Shown piece by piece: positions 1 to 9,854 of a DNA stretch of 64,000 bases. This DNA comes from Oncomelania hupensis (lineage: Eukaryota > Mollusca > Gastropoda > Littorinimorpha > Pomatiopsidae). Position numbers and translations under genes: made by a program. Under the pieces are notes generated by a model. That model saw only the letters and a program-made list of their open reading frames with translations, had not been told where the DNA came from and did not search any database. The stretch's first letter is position 1. Each line of letters opens with the position of its first letter. The stretch covers positions 37,280,781 to 37,344,780 of the forward strand of contig CM072523.1 in the NCBI GenBank assembly GCA_036898135.1, read 5' to 3'.

Positions 1-201
1 CTCCCTTGTCATCTCCATCTTCCTATATGCTTGCGAAGCATGGACCCTCACAGCAGATCTCCAACGAAGAATACAAAGCATGGAGATGAGGTGCTACAGA
101 AGACTTCTGGGCATTTCCTATACCCAGCACATCACCAACGACGAAGTCCGACAGACCATCACACAAGCCATTGAACAACACGATGACCTGCTCACAGTGG
201 T
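1..201 (+). mobile_element. LINE family A fragment, RT C-terminal region (left half)
   Basis: The plus strand encodes the conserved stretch downstream of the RT palm in an APE-type (RTE-like) non-LTR retrotransposon: LYACEAWTLTADLQRRIQS, then MEMRCYRRLLGISYTQHI. The same peptide is read at 50880-51455 and 52665-53225 on the minus strand. The window edge cuts the 5' side. The reading stops at 201 because a solo LTR is inserted there and resumes at 2297 in VKKRKLRWYGH. It is a dead copy; the clade assignment rests on remembered family motifs. Confidence 0.85.
197..201. repeat. Target-site duplication GTGGT, left copy
   Basis: GTGGT occurs at 197-201 and again at 2297-2301, directly flanking TGTGACG...CGTGACA. 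A 5-bp duplication is typical of Ty3/Gypsy integrases. Removing the insert plus one copy restores the LINE A reading frame. Confidence 0.9.
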
Positions 202-2296
202 TGTGACGACACGAGTTTTCAGATGGTAGGGAGAGATACACTTTTTACGAAGTTACACTTCTCTGTATATCTGCTGTACATAGAATAGCGTGACCGATTT
301 ACTTTTGCGTATGAAAGTGCAGTTTCGTAGAGTCCGTGCGATTCGTAGAAGACAGGGAGTCGGCCAATTTCGAATAGGGGTACGCGTAATAAAGAACGTG
401 CATACTGACGAGAGCTCGACTGTTTTGCTTGTGGCCGGCGCAGATTTTGAAGGGCAGAGTGGTTTGAGATGCTATTGCGTGAGGAAGGAATTCTAACGAG
501 GCAGCAACCCTGTGACAGAGGTCATCGTAGTGTAGGGTACTGTTGGAAGGGTGTGTGTATTGTTTTATAGCCACCCAAAGTCTTATGCCCTCGTCGGGAT
601 AAGGATGTGTAGAATTCGAAGGAAGATGGTAACTGCCATTCGCCAGTGAGTGTAGAGTTCCATACTTAAGGTGCGTGTGGTTCTCGATTGAACCCCACCA
701 AGACTTAGTGTCTGTAGCAGAGCTAAGGTGTCCTCATCCTCAGAATAAATGTTATTTGGACAGTGAAATAACGTGCAAGAGCAAGAGAAAGAGACTCTCA
801 AAAGACTAATCCATTGTGTTGTGACAGTGTTGTGACAGTGTTGTGACAGTGTTGTCGTGTTGTGGTGTTGGGGTAAAGGGCGTCACGAGCCGAGACCTGT
901 AAGGTAAGCAAACCCTGTCGTTCAATTCTCTAGTGGCGCGCTCCGAGCACTGCGTACGTGTATGAGTGGTAATGAGTGTGGGGAAGGGGATGTATTTTAG
1001 GATGTGTAATGAATTTTGTTGATTTTATATGATTTTCCTATGATTTTCTTATTGTATATGTGATGGGGAAAATGTCGTTGCTGTTGTTGTTATGGAAGTG
1101 GTCAAAGGCGACGATGGGGAATATAGAGAGGGAGAGAGTGAGGGTGTATGTATGGAGAGTGCGATGAAATGTAGTATACTGAAGAAAGATGAGGTGATGA
1201 TTATGAAGGAAGCATGTTTACAGTGTGGATGAAGGGAGGTAATCGTGATGTGCTATAATTGTTGGGGGTGACGGTGGTGATGAAGGGGGGCGGAATGAAT
1301 CAGGACTGTAAGATGGTAGTGTGGTTGCGATAATTATGTATATTTATATAAACATTGGTGTGTAAAGAAGATGCGAATTATTTAGCATCAAAGGGTGATT
1401 TATATTATTGAAATGTGTGTATAGTATCTTGTATTATTATTATGATATTCATAACTATACAGGTCAAGATGGCGGACGGAGGACGGCGTGTTATGTTATA
1501 TTATATAGTATTTATTGTTCGGTGGGCATATTGTTAAGACTATGTATATGTCAACAGGTGTGGGCTGATGATGATTATTACATCTACGTGTTTATTTCTA
1601 CGCATTATTTCCACGCTGTTGCCTTTGATGTTACCTGTTGTGCCGTACTGATGTTGATGTTGTTGCCGCTGACTGGGTCCTAACCAGCCTGGGATGTACC
1701 TTTGCCTCTACGACAGAGTAGTGTTGTGGTGATTTCTTACACTGCTGCAGGTTTTGCCTATGTATCGAGGCAACACACTTCCAGGAGGTTTTCATGCCTA
1801 ATTCATGCACACACAGACTCACATTACACGCACCTAAAAACATATCCATCTAGTTAGAAGAATCATCCACTTTGTGAAAGAGACTGTTAGCTCTCTGAGC
1901 TACTTAACAAGAACATTGAGACATTACTTCTGTGCCACAGCTTTGTCTAGCTAGTAGTTTATGTTTCAACGCCATCGCTTGTTATTTGAAGACTTGCATT
2001 TGAATTGATTTGTTGATTTTGATTTTCTGTATACACTTTGTAAAGAAACTGTTGTTGTTTAGTTCTATTTGGGGTTTGTTGCAAGGGGAGGTAATTGTTA
2101 GTTAGTATTGGGACGGGGGTCTGTTTAGGGGTTGAGGGAAGGTTAGTTCCCATTTGTCCTGTGTTGCTTGTTGATTGTTGAATAAAAGAGTGTGTGTCTG
2201 TACTCTGGCATTTTGTGTTAGTTTATTTTGTTTGAGTTTATTCTTTTCACTCGCTTTATGAGCTGACGTCACTGAACCCGCTCGGGGGACGTGACA
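202..2296 (+). mobile_element. Solo LTR 1 (Ty3/Gypsy type), 2,095 bp
   Basis: The insert begins TGTGACGACACGAG and ends GGGGGACGTGACA, has the 5'-TG...CA-3' termini of an LTR, and is flanked by GTGGT on both sides. An AATAAA at 2181 lies about 110 bp before the end, as expected for a polyadenylation signal in R. A palindromic CRE site TGACGTCA lies at 2264-2271. A run of three to four TGTTGTGACAG units lies near 817-853. No gag or pol is present, and open frames in it are short and unlike known proteins. The termini resemble those of the inner element at 24459-32981 (TGTGACGAGG on its own strand), suggesting a related family. LTR-LTR recombination would leave exactly this product. The length is large for a solo LTR, so a small non-autonomous element cannot be fully excluded. 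The strand is inferred from the AATAAA. Confidence 0.85.
2181..2186 (+). promoter_or_regulatory. Candidate polyadenylation signal in solo LTR 1
   Basis: AATAAA, followed about 15-30 bases later by GT-rich sequence. Its position near the 3' end of the LTR fits an R-region polyadenylation signal. Confidence 0.55.
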
Positions 2297-2590
2297 GTGG
2301 TGAAGAAACGGAAACTCCGATGGTATGGCCACGTTACCAGATCATCAGGCCTTGCAAAGACTATTCTGCAAGGCACAGTGCAAGGAGGTAGAAGAAGAGT
2401 GAGACCAAAAATGAGGTGGGAGGACAACATTCGAGAATGGACTGGTTTGACACTGAGCGAAGCCATCAGGGCTGCTGAGGACAGAGAAAGATGGAGTATG
2501 CTGGTTAAACGATCATCTATGGTGCCCCTACGACCTCAGGGTTACGGGACAGGATAGGATAGGATAGGATAGGATAGGATAGGATAGGAT
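2297..2590 (+). mobile_element. LINE family A fragment, C-terminus and (GGATA)n tail (right half)
   Basis: This continues the frame interrupted at 201: VKKRKLRWYGHVTRSSGLAK, then ILQGTVQGGRR, WEDNIREWTGLTL and VPLRPQGYGTG, ending just before a (GGATA)n tail at about 2552-2590. Every family A copy here that keeps its 3' end carries the same pentanucleotide tail, so the tail is the 3' terminus of the element. The first five bases are the right copy of the GTGGT duplication. Confidence 0.9.
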
Positions 2591-3067
2591 ATATGTAAGT
2601 GCTGGCACCACAATGTAATTTCTTGAAAGAGATAATAAAGTTGTCTTATTTTATAATTACTAATGTGAGGGAATAATATAAAGATACAAAAAGAAGTTAT
2701 TGAATCCAATGAATCTATTTGAACAGAAAAAAATGATATCAATACATCGACATAATTTTTTGTATTTTCTGAGAAGAATTTATCTTTTAAGGTCACTAAG
2801 TTTATGTTATGGACATTTGGGTAGTGGTTATAATAATTTGGTAGCGATTGTCCTTTAGTAACGGTGAAACTTACCACCAAGTTAAATTAAATTACAGTTT
2901 CTCTTTTCCTTCAAAACATTGGAGAATCGTAGCTGCAGCTGCACTGGCAATTTATTACAACATAATCAAAATTCTATGAAATATTTTTGCATATTGTTCG
3001 GTAAACATGTAAGGTGTTTTTCAAAGGAAAAATCATGTTGGAACATCCTATAGGTTATACGTATCTT
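2591..3067. other. AT-rich unannotated interval
   Basis: No coding, RNA or repeat signal that I recognise. It is a plain AT-rich stretch between the LINE A tail and solo LTR 2. Confidence 0.5.
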
Positions 3068-3072
3068 ATTAT

Positions 3073-4587
3073 TGTCGTGAGAGGACTAGTTTTACTCTGC
3101 ATATTTTAATATTTAGCTTGGTTAGTCTATGTAATCTTTGAATTTCAATGTTAGCCAGCAGCAGACGATGGAAGTAATCAAGCGTAGCAATAGCATACTG
3201 CCGCTTACACACCGTGGCAGCTGACGGTAAGCAAAGGCAATGACATCATCGTAACGCCGCTAGGCGAGTCTATTATCCGCCAATGGGAACACAGTTTAGA
3301 ATGGACTCAACCAGGTCAGGCTGATTCGAAGTTAGAGCTAAGACGGGCAGTCGTGGTTAAACCGAGGAAGAGTTAACAGCTACACCGCTACGCAGTTAGC
3401 AGTAGATCTCTCCAGAAAAGACTAGGACGCAGTACTTGTGAAAATCCGAATTCACTCAAGTAGCCACTGGCCTGAAATTGTCACGAAGGTAAATGAACAT
3501 ACTTCTGTTTCATCGTGATGTTTTATATTATTGTTGAATTATGTTGTGGAATTTGCTATGCATAGAATTGAATTGTTTGCCCGACTTTGCCTGAACACGT
3601 GGCGAAGTTGACCACGAGGCAAAAAGACGACCGGCCGACGCCATCTTGAATTTTGTACGGAACCACTGTTGTTTAACTTATATGTATGCTTGCAGACCAG
3701 TGGCTGTACAAATGAATGGGTATAATATTATTAATGCTTGATGTGTATAAGTAGCCATGTTTTATATTTATGTATGTATAGTAAATTAGAGTGGAGATTC
3801 CAGTGGACCACGGATTTAGCAGAATGTTCGTCGCTTATATATGTAGATGTGGAGCTAATCACTGAGGGCTATTACGACCTTCAGTGAGACGCTCTGCACA
3901 CACCTATCATTCAAGGTTGTGCAGAATTTCGTCTCATATGTTAAAGACGATCAGGCGTTCTGTAGTGCGCCCAACACAGCATCAGACGAAACCACGTCGA
4001 CGCGTACGTTGGCTGCAGTGGTGTCCCCAGCATTGCGCGAGGAAAACCCACCAGTCTAACCACAGGGAAGAACCCAGAAGAAGACAACACAGTTGTCAGG
4101 AAACCGACCACAGCCCAGCACGCCAGACTCGCAGTTAAGTCACTAAGCGTGTGTGCACAAAAACTGAGAGCTACAGGACCACAGTAGTCCACTTCTCATG
4201 AACAATAACATCCAGTGCCCGAGGATGACATATTAGCTGCCTAGACTATCAGTGATCGAACTATTTGCATTGATACAGAACTTTTTAAGGTAGATTAGTA
4301 CTTAGAAAATCTTGTATAGAGTAGAAGAAATAAATGTGTGATGTTTAACTGTTATCAAGTGGCTGGACTACATATGATTCATAGCCGTGTGAAAGCTAGT
4401 GTGACAGTAATCTTTTACCATTTTTCTATCTATCTCTGTACCCCAGCTTTTACACAGACCGAGCTAAACAAATAAATTTATTAAAGTAATCCACCGGGTG
4501 ACTAACTAGCAGTTCCCATAGGATAAAGCGTGAGGGTTACATCATCCCATTGTGCAGAGCCCAGCAACCCATAAAAACCCCGTGACA
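3073..4587 (+). mobile_element. Solo LTR 2, diverged relative of the LTR at 19558
   Basis: The element runs TGTCGTGAGAGG...CCCCGTGACA and is flanked by ATTAT at 3068-3072 and 4588-4592. At 1,515 bp it is close to the 1,518-1,528 bp LTRs at 19558 and 34679, and it aligns with them in blocks: GGTAAATGAACA (3488), TTTGTACGGAACCACTGTTG (about 3650), CAGACCAGTGGCTGTAC (about 3693), TCACTGAGGGCTA (about 3860), CTCTGCACA and TTTCGTCTC (about 3890-3935), and GCTGGACTACATATGATTCA, followed by AGCCGTGTGAAAGC. It has many substitutions and small indels, so it is an older insertion of the same family. No internal sequence remains. Confidence 0.9.
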
Positions 4588-4787
4588 ATTATTAAACACA
4601 TCATCTGCCAAGACTGAACAAACGGGTCCTTTAATTTCTGTTCAATTAAACATTTAAACTGATCTACTGAGAAAAAGCACAAAGAACCTTTAATATCTAA
4701 CCGTTATTACGTGAGACATACCAAGATCCTCTAGTATTGAATGCACTTTTTCCATCAATGGTGATTTGTACTGAGCTAGTTATTATA
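4588..4787. other. Unannotated interval
   Basis: Begins with the ATTAT duplication (4588-4592). Nothing else recognised. Confidence 0.4.
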
Positions 4788-4979
4788 AAGAAGAAGAAGA
4801 AGAAGAAGAAGAAGAAGAAGAAGAAGAACAACAACAACAACAACAACAACAACAAAAACAACAACAACAACATGAACAAGAACAAGAAGAACAACAACAA
4901 GAAGAACAAGAACAAGAAGAACAACAACAGGAAGAATAACAAGAACAAGAAGAACGAGAAAGAACAAGAGCAAGAAGAA
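4788..4979. repeat. Compound (AAG)n/(AAC)n microsatellite
   Basis: Runs of AAG, then AAC, then mixed units. All long frames here (Lys/Asn or Leu/Phe runs) are artefacts of the repeat. Confidence 0.95.
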
Positions 4980-5210
4980 GGTGATTTATCTTGCGCCCTA
5001 TTATCCGATTGTTTGATAAAGAGCGCTTGGCGTTCACGCATCGAACGCTAAACATACAGTTATTTATTAAATGCGTTTAATGTAACGTCTATTCACATCT
5101 GTGATACTAGACAATCATACACGGACAATCTCTGTTTTGACAATCTAAAGCAAAGAAACACCAAATGTTTTGTGTGAGCATATGCTAAATGGCCTGCCTT
5201 AATTGGAAGG

Positions 5211-5360
5211 AGGTTCACGAACCTTATTTCGAGTTTCCCAGATCCCAAACTTAGGTTCCTGAACCTGAGGTTCACGAACCTTTTTCGAGATCCTCAGATC
5301 CCGAACCTTTTGGACAAAAAAAAAGGTTCAGGATTGCGAAACTCCACGAACCTTTCGATT
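5211..5360. repeat. Cluster of AGGTTC...GAACCT short palindromes
   Basis: AGGTTCACGAACCT at 5211-5224 and 5268-5281, AGGTTCCTGAACCT at 5253-5266, and further GAACCTTT / AGGTTCAGG pieces to about 5360. Blocks such as TTTCGAG..CCCAGATCCC recur, so this is a decayed local tandem or dispersed repeat. Confidence 0.6.
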
Positions 5361-6054
5361 AAGAAAGACCATTACAGTTAAGTACAAAAAGGTCCTTTTT
5401 AAAAAACAAATCTATTTGTGTCGTGTGTATGGTTAGCTGATGCCCTCATTTTAGCGTCATTGAAAACAACTGGACACTCCGTCAAACAAAACCACAATTT
5501 CAAATAATGTGATTATGTAATTGCTCTGATGAAATATCGCTTTTTCCAGTTCAAAAGCTGCTCAATGGCCTTCTGTAGTAGGCTTACATTTAATGGTTTA
5601 ATGTCTTTTTTTATTTTTTAAATAAAACGATTAAATACCCTCTATTAAAACAAACAAAACAACACACTCACACACACACAAACACACACACACACACACA
5701 CATATGAACAAAACCTATCCGCTGCTTGACGGTTTTATTGATATAATGATTTTTTTAAATAGTATTAACTACCCCCCTTTTTCTCCATTACTTTGTTCCT
5801 GCTACATCGTGTGCGCGTTTATAAAATTATTTTTGTTAAGGGAGCAAATTCAATGCTATGAAACATGATACGGCTAAACTAGTTTGAAAGAGGAACTATG
5901 CATGGCGCCATAACATGCATAGGCCATTTGAAATGCCATTAAAATCTGGTATCCAAGGCTGAAGTCGAGGTCATACAGGAAATGTGTATCATAGTGATTT
6001 TGGTTTCGATGTGGACATCTAGAACCCCGATTTTGAACGTCGACATACATTATT
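5361..6054. other. Unannotated AT-rich interval with a short (CA)n tract
   Basis: A (CA)n tract lies at about 5664-5702. I see no gene or recognisable element. Confidence 0.4.
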
Positions 6055-6150
6055 AATAATAAACATACCTAATCATCAACATAATAATAAACATCATCAT
6101 CATCATCAACATCATCCTCATCATCATCATCATCATCATTATCGCCGTCG
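6055..6150. repeat. (CAT)n-rich microsatellite
   Basis: ATCATCATC array with interruptions, directly abutting a copy of dispersed repeat B. Confidence 0.9.
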
Positions 6151-6159
6151 TCGTCATAG

Positions 6160-6370
6160 TACAGGATGCTATCACGCGCTTTTTGTTCGAATGAACACGA
6201 AGAGCGGCGACCTGAATAGATCGCTACTACGAAAGGCGGAATAGAAATCAAGTTTTATTTTTGAAGTGTAGATTGACTGCATCCAATGCCGTTTTTGAAG
6301 AGATGTAGGAAACCGGAGTACCCGGAGAAAACCCTCGGTATACTGAAAAATCTCGTATCGTACATGTAAG
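6160..6370. repeat. Dispersed repeat B, copy 1
   Basis: Shares ordered blocks with 17654-17990: the GCGCGGCGATCTG-like core (here GAGCGGCGACCTGAATAG), a block with ATCAAGTTTTATTTTTGAA, then GACTGCATCCAATGCC and GGAGTACCCGGAGAAAACCC. The last motif is, from general knowledge, common in dispersed repeats of aquatic animals. No coding capacity seen. Confidence 0.7.
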
Positions 6371-6431
6371 TGGCGTAAGTTCATCATCATCATCATCAGC
6401 AGCAGCATAAAAAACATTAACTTAATCACTA

Positions 6432-6432
<1 letters not shown>

Positions 6433-6478
<46 letters not shown>

Positions 6479-6498
6479 ATTAAAAAATAATAATAATG

Positions 6499-6575
<77 letters not shown>
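6433..6575. repeat. (TAG)n then (AAT)n microsatellites
   Basis: TAG units at 6433-6478 and AAT units at about 6486-6574. The long Tyr/Ile/Thr frames over this area are repeat translations. Confidence 0.95.
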
Positions 6576-6899
6576 TTCTTTTTATTTTGAGTGCATCATT
6601 TTGAGATATACGGTGCCACAAACAGTGAGACCTTTGTTTATTTCCATGTCGGTGAATCGGGGGTTATCGTCGTTGTGTTTTCATTTAGTATGTGTTCTTG
6701 TCTTGCAGTTTTATATACTACTATGAATTTTTAAGTTATGTAGTGCCGTTCTTATTATGTAGATATCATACATCTCAACCCCCTTCCTCCTCCCCCCCCC
6801 CCCAAACTCCTACCCGTTATCTGATTATACGCGTCTCCATCATCCCCTCTCTACCACCTCTCCGGGGTTAGGAGCATAATTTAAGAGTTGTTCCATTGT
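6576..6899. other. Unannotated interval with a C homopolymer
   Basis: Contains a C run at about 6795-6804. No gene seen. Confidence 0.4.
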
Positions 6900-6914
6900 T
6901 GTTTGTTCAACAAA

Positions 6915-7030
6915 TGTTATAAAAGGGCATGGGTCAGGGTCACAGATCCTGTTTTGAAATTCACAGTGAGTGTTGCCAAACCTGGAAACACGAAGATTAC
7001 GGGAAAAAAAACAACAATAACAACTCTTTT
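6915..7030 (+). repeat. Dispersed repeat D, copy 1
   Basis: The block CAGATCCTGTTTTGAAATTC, then ACAGTGAGTGTTGCCAAAC and AACAACTCTTTTAG, recurs at 14085-14190. A shorter reverse form (CACTGTGAA..GGATCTGT) occurs at 7445-7475 and 37645-37680. Function unknown. Confidence 0.6.
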
Positions 7031-7136
7031 AGTTGTACTGTTTTCATTGAAATCGGTACATTTATGTGTGTATCTTCCTAATTACTAGCATCAGGGTTAA
7101 ACACTGCCGCTGTATAACCCCCTGCTTGGTAATTTG

Positions 7137-7267
<131 letters not shown>

Positions 7268-7499
7268 GCAGCAGGGTTGATTGTAAATATAACACCGAGG
7301 CGAGAGTGTTTAGGCACAGTGGTCTGTTTACATTACAAGGAAGAGACGCCCACATTCAAAGGTTAGCGATCGGTTTTGAGCTACGATTTTGAATGATACC
7401 ATCTTTTATTACAATGTTGTAAGCTTTTCTTGTGTGGGGCACCACTCACTGTGAAAGTGAAAAGGATCTGTCGAGGGGGCATGGTCAAAGTGGGTCCCT

Positions 7500-7575
7500 G
7501 TAAACAACGCCGGGATGGGTTAGCACTTGGATGGATGACCATACTTGGAAGGTAGCCACCAAGCGGCACGATCTT
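7500..7575 (+). repeat. 5S rRNA-derived SINE fragment
   Basis: GGGTTAGCACTTGGATGGAT, then GACCATACTTGG, matches the box C region of animal 5S rRNA. The box A side is lost. The same motif occurs at 16395 (plus) and about 50640-50670 (minus). A reverse-oriented piece of repeat D lies immediately upstream at 7440-7490. Confidence 0.7.
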
Positions 7576-8764
7576 CCATTACGGCGCACCAATAATTATA
7601 GGCTAAAGCGAATGTAAGTATACTATATTATAGATTTGGCGTATTTCGCAATCCAGACGCTGGTGTGCTGTTGTGATCGTGATTTGCGGAAGTATGAAAG
7701 GAAAGCAAAGAAACCGCAGAATGCTTGCACTTTCAAATGGAAATGAAGGAAAGGATCCGAAATATAACTCCCTGCTTGGTAATTTGTTATTGTTGTTGTT
7801 ATTATTATTAATGCCAGCCGAGGATGCTGATTGGTTCGTTCTTGTTGCTACTAATGCGCAAGCGCACGCTCCCATTATGTCACATCCGTTAGGCACAAAA
7901 AGGCAATCACAGAAAATTGCAGCTTTTCCTGTTGTGAAATCTAAAACATCTTTCTCTCTCTCTCTTTCTCTCTGTCTGTCCCTCCCTCTTTCTCTTTCCC
8001 TCCCCATCTGTTTTCGTCCCTTGTCATTTTCTGTTGTCTGCATCACATTCAACAATAAGACAATAATAGAACCGTCAGATCAGACCAGTCTGACATTCAT
8101 TCTCGCTGTTTCCACAATTGCCCCTAGAGATATAACTTAATGGAGGTTAACCTCCCTGCAATGACTGACCTTAAACGGCGTTTGAAGAGTTGTGGCTCGA
8201 GACTGTACGCCACCGTAACTTGTACCAGGGTCTGGCCTCATTTTACACACAAGGTAAGATTTTACTTCATCTTCCCGAATCTGCTTTTAGCCAGAAGAGG
8301 AACTTTCACTTTTCGCACCCCATGGCCGCCATATTTACATTCCTTAGCAGTAAATATGTAATGTTACAGTCTGTTTTGAGAATAGGGTTATCTATGGCAC
8401 CCATTACCATTTTGTATCCTATTTTTGTTGAGGGCGTGGGGGTGTAGGGAGGTGGTTGGGGGGATGGAACATAAGCGTTACTGTTGCAGTATGGTATACC
8501 TAATATGGGGAAACGAGCGCCATGGAGCGGGCCGCATATTCATGTACACGGTCCATGTCATGCGCCAAACGAAGAGTGCTTTAGGCCAAAATACATCATT
8601 CTTCAACAACTTATCGTGATTTGACAATTAAACAACTGTATTGAAAACTTATTTTACACTTTTACACAGCTGCAAAAGATACATTCAATTACAGAACAAC
8701 CAACACAAAAAACAACTACAGATAAATGCATAGTTAATTAGTAGAGTAACTAACACTAAAAAGC
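7576..8764. other. Unannotated interval
   Basis: Contains a short CT-rich tract (about 7950-8005) and a TTG/TTA run at about 7790-7812 preceded by CCTGCTTGGTAATTTGTT, which also precedes the array at 7137. Open frames are short, without recognisable domains. Confidence 0.4.
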
Positions 8765-9000
8765 TTTCTTTTTCCAGTCGTGTTGTTACTAACTGTAACG
8801 AACTACCCCTTTCTCTTAAGAAAGCACCTTCAATTAACTCTTTCAAAAACCAGTTGGATGAGCTGCCTAAGTATAAAAAATTGTTCTTTTACTTTGATGA
8901 ACGGTAATGCGTTCAGGAAAATTGCATGCACTATAAGACCCATGTAAATCATACGAAAGATGGGACATTCAGAAAGGCCCGAGGGCCTGTTTTGTCCTCA
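8765..9000 (+). mobile_element. CR1-like LINE fragment, ORF2 C-terminus and 3' UTR
   Basis: Reading plus from 8770 gives FFFSSRVVTNCNELPLS, then KAPSINSFKNQLDELPKY and a stop near 8907. The pattern N.LP...........SF K..LD is the usual C-terminal signature of CR1-like LINE ORF2 proteins. A short 3' UTR and a trinucleotide array follow. It is 5'-truncated. Confidence 0.7.
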
Positions 9001-9003
9001 ACA

Positions 9004-9004
<1 letters not shown>

Positions 9005-9074
<70 letters not shown>

Positions 9075-9101
9075 GTAGTAGTAGTAGTAGTAGTAGTAGT
9101 A
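9005..9101. repeat. (ACT)n that switches to (AGT)n
   Basis: ACT units run to 9073 and AGT units from 9074, so the two halves are complementary around the junction and can form a hairpin. Confidence 0.95.
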
Positions 9102-9127
9102 TATGTTCCCAGACTCTGGAGTGGTCA

Positions 9128-9266
9128 TATTGAGTAACTACTATCTTGACTTAGATTCTATGATTTACCTTGGTATAGTTCAGTAGGCTGAAGAAGGCAG
9201 CGTTATGCTGTCGAAGTATACCATGGTGAATCATACAATCTGAGTCAAGATAAGACCTACTCAATA
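9128..9266. repeat. Imperfect inverted repeat, 50-bp arms, 39-nt loop
   Basis: The arm 9128-9177 (TATTGAGTAAC...TTGGTATA) is the near-complement of 9217-9266 (TATACCATGG...CTCAATA). The loop (9178-9216) holds CTGAAGA, a 6-bp stem GGCAGC/GCTGTC with loop GTTAT, and GAAG. It could be a fold-back element or structured RNA, and no enzyme is encoded. Confidence 0.8.
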
Positions 9267-9538
9267 TAGTCAATTACCTTGATCACACACGTTGATTCTA
9301 TGTAGATTTCTATGAAAGAGAAGATGTTATTTTTAACAATTGTATATCTATCGTTTGATGCGCAATGGACACCCGCGAGTTGACGCTTTTAAGCTGCGTG
9401 CACGCTTATCTGAGAACTTTCATCGCCACATTGTGTGTATGTGGATTTAAAAAGAAAACTCTTCTCTAATCATGCTATCTATTTTACAATTTGGGGGAGG
9501 GAAGGGGGAGAAATGACTTCTCTTTAAGTCGTTCTTTT

Positions 9539-9540
<2 letters not shown>

Positions 9541-9629
<89 letters not shown>
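9541..9629. repeat. (AG)n microsatellite
   Basis: Long dinucleotide run with one AAAG interruption near the start. Confidence 0.95.
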
Positions 9630-9634
<5 letters not shown>

Positions 9635-9854
9635 GCAGTGCTATTACGCGTTAAGCAGGATGGATTTGACCTGGTTGAACTTGGGAGCCGAGTAATTGCG
9701 TTAGTGGTGATTGGAGAGGCGAATTCCTTCGTTTAATAGTTGGGAATTGCTTTTCATGTGCTGGGCATTATGAAATACTCTGGTCAAGGGAGAAAAAACA
9801 AACAGATACAATAATGCAACACACAAGGGAAGTATGAAAGCGAGATGAAGAGCA

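Noticed and set aside
4697..5055. Poly-Asn/Lys and poly-Leu/Phe frames
   Set aside because: Translations of the AAG/AAC microsatellite. The same applies at 6172-6621, 7066-7392, 15361-15886, 17521-17777, 44521-45080 and 46672-46960.
7603..8140. 150-155 residue frames on both strands
   Set aside because: Built around CT and TTG repeats, with no conserved motif and no matching copy.
9188..9216. Active hammerhead ribozyme
   Set aside because: Core departures (extra base before stem II, GAAG, no clear UH, tiny stem I) make activity unlikely; kept only as a structural observation.
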